From Dipteronia dyeriana (lineage: Eukaryota > Streptophyta > Magnoliopsida > Sapindales > Sapindaceae): DNA of 64,000 nt. Shown here one piece after another: positions 58,190-64,000 of the stretch. The position numbers and the translations under genes are program-made. The stretch lies in assembly GCA_032871835.1 (NCBI GenBank), contig CM065297.1, positions 88,495,052-88,559,051 of the forward strand, in the 5' to 3' direction. How positions within the stretch are numbered: position 1 is the stretch's first letter; every line of letters starts with the position of its first letter. The notes below the pieces were generated by a model. That model worked only from the letters and a program-made list of their open reading frames with translations, ran no database searches and had not been told where the DNA came from.

Positions 58190-59420
58190 AGGTTATGGGC
58201 ATCAGTTCTTTCCCCTTCCAATCAGTTATTGCTGCTGCTCTGTCTTCTGCTTTCTTTCTAGACATCTCCATAACAGTCCAGACAATAGCCTCCTCCTTCG
58301 AAACTACTGGTCTGTAGGTCGGGTGAACTGGAAACTGAGGCTGGAATCCTGATCCTGAAGTTAAACCTGTACTCTGGGTCTACAGGTATGGAGGTCTATA
58401 ATCTGGAAATGGATGTGGAGATTGGTAACCTGGAGCTAGATATGGATACCACGGATATGGAACCAACTTCATCTCTCTCTCTCATATTCCCAAAGATGGA
58501 GCTTCTGCCTCATCATTAACACCATCTGCTTGCTCATCCTGATCGGGCTCCATGTCATCGTCATCTGATTGATTCTGAACTACCCTCCCCATTTTCTTCT
58601 TGGGTTGGCTACCATCTCCTCTGTCGGGTCTCACCAGACCTCATCCAGGAACAATGAATACCATGTGTGAATCCCAAAGTCAGGTCTGGTCGTAACAAAC
58701 TCATTGAAGACACGTCCACACACGTCTCTTGGCAGAAAAATATGATAAGACAATGAAATACCATTGCTTCTTTCCTTGGTATGTCCCTTACTGACTTGTG
58801 AATCTCCATTTTCACAATCGCCCCCACATCTAGAGGATGCCAATGTTTAATGTAGTATAGTAATGTGGCTACCTCATAAGATACCGTAGTGCGATACTCG
58901 CATGGCCTCAACGAATGGGAAATGAAAATGTGCCAGAATGCCATCTCTAGTAGTAACCTCTTCGGCTTGATCGGGTTAGACCTGGAGTACCAAAACTCCA
59001 TCACTTGGGCTACCAAACTGTTGGCTAGGTCAATGTTCATTCTGGAGAAAATGTCAAGCTTAGTAACTCCATTGAACATGGCAATTATGTGTGGAAGTTA
59101 GGTCCTATAATGTCTGTTAATGTCCCTATAGTTAATGCAGACTTCTTTACCACGAACCAATACCGAACTTCCTAAATTGTAGTTTCTCTCAATTACCCCT
59201 GCATAAAATTCTTTTACAATCTGAGGGCAATATTTTTCAGGCCTCTAAACAAAGGTGCCCCAACCTTGAGCCCCAACCATCTCAAGAATCAGAGTCTCAC
59301 GCAACTCGCTCAGGTTGATCCCCTTCTCAGGTATGAACTTCTTTACACTGAATTTTACTATCCTAGCCGAAAAAATCTGGGTTTACGACACAAGGTGGAA
59401 TCTGCCTCTTTCCTTTTTCA
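58190..59420 (-). pseudogene. 'Plant transposon protein' (Transposase_32-like)
   Basis: The readable order is INLSELRETLILEMVGAQGW, then IVKEFYAGVIERNYNLGSSV and LVRGKEVCINYRDINRHY. Then come RLLLEMAFWHIFISHSLRPC and TTVSYEVATLLYYIKHWHPL, followed by DVGAIVKMEIHKSVRDIPR. The tail is acidic (SDDDDMEPDQDEQADGV) and then Pro/Tyr-rich. This is the pattern of the family often annotated as 'putative plant transposon protein', common in gypsy-related elements. Its function is not known. Stops occur near 59390, 59245 and 59100 and in the tail (about 58485 and 58380). It lies downstream of gag where pol or an env-like ORF would be expected. Confidence 0.6.
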
Positions 59421-59479
59421 TGGCCCCTTCTCGGCCTTTCCATGCGGCTGGAATCCCCTATCTCAGTACAGCTGGAATC

Positions 59480-60770
59480 TACCCTAGCCATCTGCTTGGT
59501 TCTAGCCATTTCAACACCCTAGAAAAAAACGGTGTCGCTTCAATTCGGATCACACAATTTGTCAGCACTCTGACACAACTCAACAACTCTGGTAATCCGA
59601 TACAACACGGATACCACCAACCACCACCACACAATAACAAAATATGCAAAATAATACAAATAAATATCAAAATCGAATAATCCCGAATTTTACCCCCAAA
59701 TATGCCCTAATTCCACTAAACTTAACCAATTCACCCACAAATTCTCCAAAAACATGAATACTCTACAACAAATGCTTCAATAAACTTCACAAACAAAAAC
59801 CCACCTTTCAATTCACACATTTATGCACAAAATTGTTTCACCCCCAAAGATTCCAAAGATTCCCAAAATCAACCCCAGAACGTTTAAGTTATGATAGAAC
59901 GAGGATTTGGGACTAGCAAGAGCCTAAATCAAGTGAAAAGAAGAAGGAATTACCGATTTCATAGGCTGGAAGTCTTCGATGTCTCGTGAAGGGAGAATTG
60001 GTCACGATTGAGGTTTGAATTTTGGTAAGAGGTTGCCCTACCATGAACTAATGCATTCATATTGAATGCCTATCGCGGTCATAATGTCGCGATCATCCAT
60101 GACGGAAATCATGACCATAACACACTGCCTCTTCGTTTTGGTTCTGAAATTCTGGTGTCACTATCGTGCAACCACGCAACATGTTGAGTGACACATCGAG
60201 CGATAGCAATCCATTGAATTTGTCACGTGGTTTGTGTCGCGATCATCCATGACGAAATTCATGACCGTGACATACCACTAGCTTCCTCGTTGAAATGTTG
60301 CGTTTGGAACATCAAGCGACGCACATGCGATATCTTTGGCTACAACAACTCTTCTTTGTTGCCGTGTGGTTTTGTCACGGTCGTCCATGATGACATCTTG
60401 ATTGTGACGTACCTGGAAAAATTATTTTTTAATGCTATTCATTGGTCTTAAGTGCCTAATCTGCACAAATACTCAACAACAAACATATCAAGGACATTTG
60501 CTTGAACAATTGGGTCGAGAAAAATTAAACTTTAGCTACTATACAAAATGAAAATCACCCTCAAACATATGTTTTTCCACATCTTGCACTATAATCACAA
60601 TTTGTTTCTAAAAATTAAGTTGTGGATCAACTTAGACTTGGGAGTGAAGTAGAATCACTACCATTCACAATTATTATGCAAAATTAAAAGTTATTGAAAG
60701 GAAAGATACCTAGGTGGGTTGCCTCCCACCAAGCGTAATATTTAACGTCTAGGCAAGACGTTATGAGGGA
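59480..60770. other. Athila-like element, non-coding with palindromic repeats
   Basis: No domain was seen. Three members of the GTCGCGGTC/ATGACCGTGAC palindrome family lie at 60068-60120, 60235-60275 and 60376-60410. Confidence 0.5.
60068..60412. repeat. Dispersed short palindromes, GTCRCGGTCAT...ATGACCGTGAC
   Basis: The copy at 60235-60275 reads gtcgcgatcatccatgacg, then aaattcatgaccgtgac; its two outer 11 bp arms are near-perfect inverse complements. Copies at 60068 and 60376 share the plan with changes. Two more diverged copies lie at 55808 and 55926. Confidence 0.75.
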
Positions 60771-60771
60771 A

Positions 60772-61381
60772 CTACGGCTCTTGAAGCTCTATCACATCCA
60801 ACCAAGCAAGGTTCCCATCAATGATAGTGTCTCTTGCTTTGTCAGGTATGACTTTTCGGACCCAAACTTGTCGAATCTTCCTTGGCCTTCCTTTATGCAT
60901 GTTTCGTCTCTTTTTGCACACTTTCATGAATTCAGCACATTGGTCCTTTTTATGACCCCTAATGTGGTAAAAATAATATTTGTAAGGAAAATAGGATGAA
61001 CTACCCCCGGTCTTCTTAATTCTTACCCTTGGATGGTTTGCATCTCTCTCAACGGTGTGGAGGTGTGGAGGTGTGGAGGTGTGGAGGTGCTTCATTTATG
61101 CTTCGGTCCTTGATCAAGGTTTCAATTGTTCGTTCGGCTCTTTCAAGCTCAACTAAGTAGTCACACTCCTTGACCCTTGCAACCTTTAAAGTAATTTCTT
61201 TTCCGCTCAACTCCTCCTTAACGGCATTGATTTCCTTGTTCGTTTGCTTCACTTGCCATTGCAACTTTTTAGTGCCTCGGGCAAAGTTTTCTTCGTGCTC
61301 TTCTACTAACCTTGCAAGGTCTTTTGCCCTCTTGATTGCTTCATCCATTTCCTTTTCAAGGATTTCCATCATTTTCATCAA
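60772..61381 (-). pseudogene. Coiled-coil plus zinc-knuckle protein remnant
   Basis: Residues encoded at 61381-61090 form a charged heptad-like helix (EILEKEMDEAIKRAKDLARL and later VKEELSGKEITLKVARVKE). After a four-fold 9 bp repeat (ggtgtggag, 61052-61088), another frame reads FYHIRGHKKDQCAEFMKVCK and GRPRKIRQVWVRK. This is a worn C-x2-C-x4-H-x4-C knuckle that has lost its first Cys pair, with a basic tail. A coiled coil before a knuckle and a K-x-W-V-x-K tail recalls Gag of SIRE-type copia elements rather than Athila. The origin is uncertain. Confidence 0.45.
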
Positions 61382-61393
61382 GTTGGTGTTTTT

Positions 61394-61878
61394 TCACACA
61401 AGTTCATTAATGTCCAACAATGCTTGTTTGTCACATGGATCGCCAATTTGACCACTTTCCTCACCTTTATCATCAAAAAGTCCTAGGATTTCTTTTAAAT
61501 ACTCAATTGGATTCCTAGAATAGTCTTCTGTCTGAAGTATACCCACAACAAGGCAATCAACTGAACTAGTGATTTTCTTCAACCTTCTAGGAAATGGAAC
61601 CGGTGGGATGTAGGGATTAGGTGACTCATGTAAAATAGAATTCTTCTCAGGAATTATCTCTACTATTACTTCCTCTTCTTCTACCAAAGTCCTCCCTCAG
61701 TTTCTTCCTCCAAATCCTTAGCCTTTTTCCTCTTATGCTCTCCACTAGAATCTCCAATCTCCAACACTCCGGTACTCTTTAAAACTATCAATGCTTTAGC
61801 TTGCTCTGACTGACTTGGAAGTCTACCCGGCTCATTCCTGTGAATCATGTCAGCTACTTGCCATAACTGCCTCTCCAA
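61394..61878 (-). pseudogene. Athila-like Gag C-terminal side
   Basis: Near 61820 the blocks GRLPSQSEQAKALIVLKSTG and, after a frame change, IPPVPFPRRLKK (about 61590) match the stretch that in Athila-type elements leads from Gag towards protease. After PFPRRLKK the usual protease reading does not follow. Instead a sequence with QTEDYSRNPIEYLKEILGLF appears. Confidence 0.6.
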
Positions 61879-62032
61879 CTTCTTTACCGATGTCTCTAAG
61901 TTGGCAAACCTCTAACCATATACTTGAATGAAATTGTTCAAGTTTTGGTTTGTTCGTTGTGAACTATGAGCAAGGGTAGTCACAATGTCCTCCAAAGGAC
62001 TCTTCCTAGGCTGATATGAAGTCACATCTCAA

Positions 62033-63226
62033 TTACCCGAGTTGTTCCACTGTTGCCCGCTTAACCCTTAGCCTTGGTAGTTTTGAGTCGGACCATGAGA
62101 AGTTGGGATGATCGTGCCACCACGGTTTGTAAGAGTTAGAATATGGGTCATTTCTTCCTCTTCTATAGTTTAGGGCTTGGACATCATGCTTCTCATATAG
62201 CACAATCTCTCTTCCTTGATGGTCTACATCATACAACAAGTTTTCCCCACTTTGTTATTGACCCATAATTCTTGCCATCAACTCCACTTGCTTGGTTAGC
62301 CTTACCATTTGGATTGTCATGTCCGGGTCTTGACTGACCCCATGCTTTCCTCCCCTTCTAGAAGTTGAGCTTCTAAGTTGGGAGTTGAGAGCCAATGTCT
62401 CATATACTTCATAAATCTCAACAACCGATTTATTGGTGATAAAACCCCCACATGCATTGTCCACTGAAGCTTATGTGAAGGTTGTCAACCCATTATAGAA
62501 TGTGGGACCTTGTACTCATCGGTCACCATGTGAGGGGGATTTGTTCCAAAAGTTGCCTATATCTTCCCCAAGTCTCATGAAAAAGATCATCATCTTCCTC
62601 GGTGAAGCTTGCAATTTGGATCTGAATCTCCTTTATCTTCACTACCGGAAAGAACATATTGAAAAAGACTTGGCACACCTCATCTCATGTAGTTAAAGAT
62701 CTCGCCCTCAAAGAACCAAACCACACATTGGCTCTATCCTTTAGGCAATACCTAAAAAATCTCATATGCAACTGTTCTTCAGTGAGTCGGCCTATCGGGA
62801 ATGTCTCCAATATAGAATGATAATCCTTCATGAATTGTAAACAATCTTCAGTCGGGTGGCCATTGAAAGAAGGAAGCATGGCAACGTGAAGTCCCTTGAG
62901 CCCATAGTCTCTAGGCGCCGCACTCAACACTATGGGTGACTGTTGTTGCTCTATCATAGGTTGGTCGGATTCCCTCATAGCTATAACAACTCAGTTTCCC
63001 TCATGTGTAGGTGCCCTCGGTGGGTCCACATTCTCATTCCCCTTTTGATCTCCATCTCTAGAATCGATGTACCCTTTAGATCGACAAAGATGTCTATACC
63101 CTCAAACTGCCTAGCAAGCCGACCTACTCGGTTTATGTTGTCGATGATCGGAAACAAATTTCTTCCAAGAGAACGATGACCATGCATACACTTGTACCCC
63201 TGAAACACCAAAATCAAGAAAACCAA
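62033..63226 (-). pseudogene. Athila-like Gag
   Basis: The capsid block reads GLKGLHVAMLPSFNGHPTED, then LQFMKDYHSILETFPIGRLT and RFFRYCLKDRANVWFGSL (62978-62685). A second block (62464-62255) has GGFITNKSVVEIYEVYETLA. A third (62239-62033) has NDPYSNSYKPWWHDHPNFSW, the characteristic Athila Gag C-terminal motif. The leader 63226-62981 is in another frame. Several frame changes are present (about 62980, 62690-62465, 62250). Gag would form the particle. Confidence 0.8.
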
Positions 63227-63334
63227 CGAAGTAAAAGGAAACTAAAAAGAAATAAAACTAAACTAATAAAACAAATGACACACACACACTACCTAAATCA
63301 AACTAATTCGATTCAACTAATAAATCTACACCGA

Positions 63335-63352
63335 TCCCCGGCAGCGGCTATA
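63335..63352 (-). other. Primer binding site, Athila-like
   Basis: On the minus strand it reads TATAGCCGCTGCCGGGGA, close to the TGGCGCCGCTGCCGGGGA-type site of Athila and many gypsy elements (usually ascribed to Asp tRNA). Four bases separate it from the LTR at 63357. Confidence 0.7.
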
Positions 63353-63356
63353 AAAT

Positions 63357-64000
63357 TGATGCAGCATTTTTAATCTTAATCAATTTAAAACATTTGTTCG
63401 TTCATTGGGATTAGTGATTCAAAATAGTTGAACTAATTGACTCGATTAACCCTACTAAATGCAATAAAAGTAGAAGGCATAATGCTTGTCTTTGATTGGT
63501 ATTCTAATTCACTAATATGCAAGAATCTTATAAACTAAATGACACAAAAGCTCACACGAAATATGAATATAAGGGAAACGCTAAGGAATCAATGCAACCT
63601 AATTAAACTACTCAATGTAATCCACAAGTCTTATTAAATCACTTAAATCCAATTGATAGAGTTTGTTTCATGAAGCACTTAATCCTTCCCATTACTCACA
63701 CACGGTCATGTAATGAGCAATGGTTATAAATAATTTTTAATTAAAACTCTAAACCAAATTGCACATAGCATGGTAATGCCTATGGAAATTTTCTCAATTA
63801 TTAAGCTTGTAGTTAAAGATTAAATGGGATTGTCACCCACATCTAACCCTTAACATCATCTATAAACTTATCCTAACACAAACATTCATTGAGGTCTCAT
63901 TGAATATAAGTAAAGGAATTAGAGCAAGTATTTTAATAAAAGAGACTAACAATGAATTTAATTAAAAACTATTAGACTATAGGACTACAAGAGTAGTTGA
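63357..64000 (-). repeat. 5' LTR of the Athila-like element, cut by window end
   Basis: It aligns with 54850-55496 at high identity. It supplies the LTR boundary at 63357; the outer end is beyond the window. Confidence 0.82.

Larger units (their letters stand above)
54850..64000 (-). mobile_element. Athila-like gypsy derivative without visible pol, open at the window end
   Basis: The segment from 54850 (tgatgcaatatttttaatc) and that from 63357 (tgatgcagcatttttaatc) match for at least 640 bp in the same orientation and are read as LTRs. A primer site like that of Athila elements adjoins the second. Minus-strand gag follows. I find no protease, RT or integrase motifs in the 7 kb between. Coiled-coil, zinc-knuckle and 'plant transposon protein' remnants are there instead. 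The element looks non-autonomous. The target duplication cannot be tested because the far LTR leaves the window; the left flank is ttaga. Confidence 0.75.

Overview
This window is plant nuclear DNA, most likely from a eudicot with a large, repeat-rich genome. It is AT-rich and contains no intact host gene that I can recognise, no rRNA, no convincing tRNA and no CRISPR. Nearly every recognisable coding stretch belongs to a plant transposable element: Ty1/copia, Ty3/gypsy (a Tat-like and an Athila-like element), CACTA (En/Spm), MULE, hAT-like, PIF/Harbinger-like and L1-type LINE. Almost all of them carry stops, frameshifts or lost catalytic residues. The content is lineage-typical of plants, but I cannot name a species.

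Layout. 1-3.5 kb: a short solo-LTR-like repeat, then the 3' part of a CACTA element on the minus strand (TNP2 N-terminal fragment, decayed Ulp1-like peptidase, CACTA terminus at 377). A foldback MITE sits in the Ulp1 gene and a PIF/Tourist-type MITE follows. 3.5-6.1 kb: anonymous sequence and two families of degenerate tandem repeats. 6.1-11.55 kb: a complete but dead Ty1/copia element (minus; target duplication AGTAA). 11.6-12.9 kb: a second copy of the solo-LTR-like repeat, split by a PIF-like and a hAT-like MITE, both with clean target duplications. 13.0-20.55 kb: a Kaonashi-type MULE with a transposase gene (plus) and a convergent DUF1985/Ulp1 protease gene (minus). Each is preceded by an array of short repeats built on GCTCGATCC. 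20.6-27.0 kb: a hAT-like element, a foldback element, a MITE and AT-rich spacer. 27.07-32.62 kb: a second Ty1/copia element (plus; target duplication TGCAT). 32.6-36.2 kb: AT-rich spacer and a hAT-like remnant.

36.3-64 kb is one nested stack. An old L1-type LINE (minus) was split by a 16.7 kb CACTA element (37919-54601, TSD TTA). Inside the CACTA lie a 14.1 kb Tat-lineage gypsy element (38292-52377, TSD AATAT) and a PIF-like element (52870-54217, TSD TTA). The gypsy element has gag-pol on the minus strand and a spliced-looking antisense gene on the plus strand, which is itself interrupted by a probable solo LTR. The 5' side of the LINE is cut by an Athila-like element (54850 to beyond 64000). 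That element has two LTR copies, an Athila-like primer site and a gag. No protease, RT or integrase is visible; coiled-coil, zinc-knuckle and 'plant transposon protein' coding remnants lie between its LTRs instead.

How the parts relate. None of these genes form a host pathway. The Ulp1-like proteases of the CACTA and the MULE are carried by two different transposon superfamilies. The best leads are the flanking minisatellite arrays of the MULE, the antisense gene of the Tat element, the pol-less Athila-like element with repeated short palindromes, and the two LTR-like copies that give a filled-versus-empty comparison of two MITE insertions inside one window. All boundaries and domain calls were made by eye without database searches.
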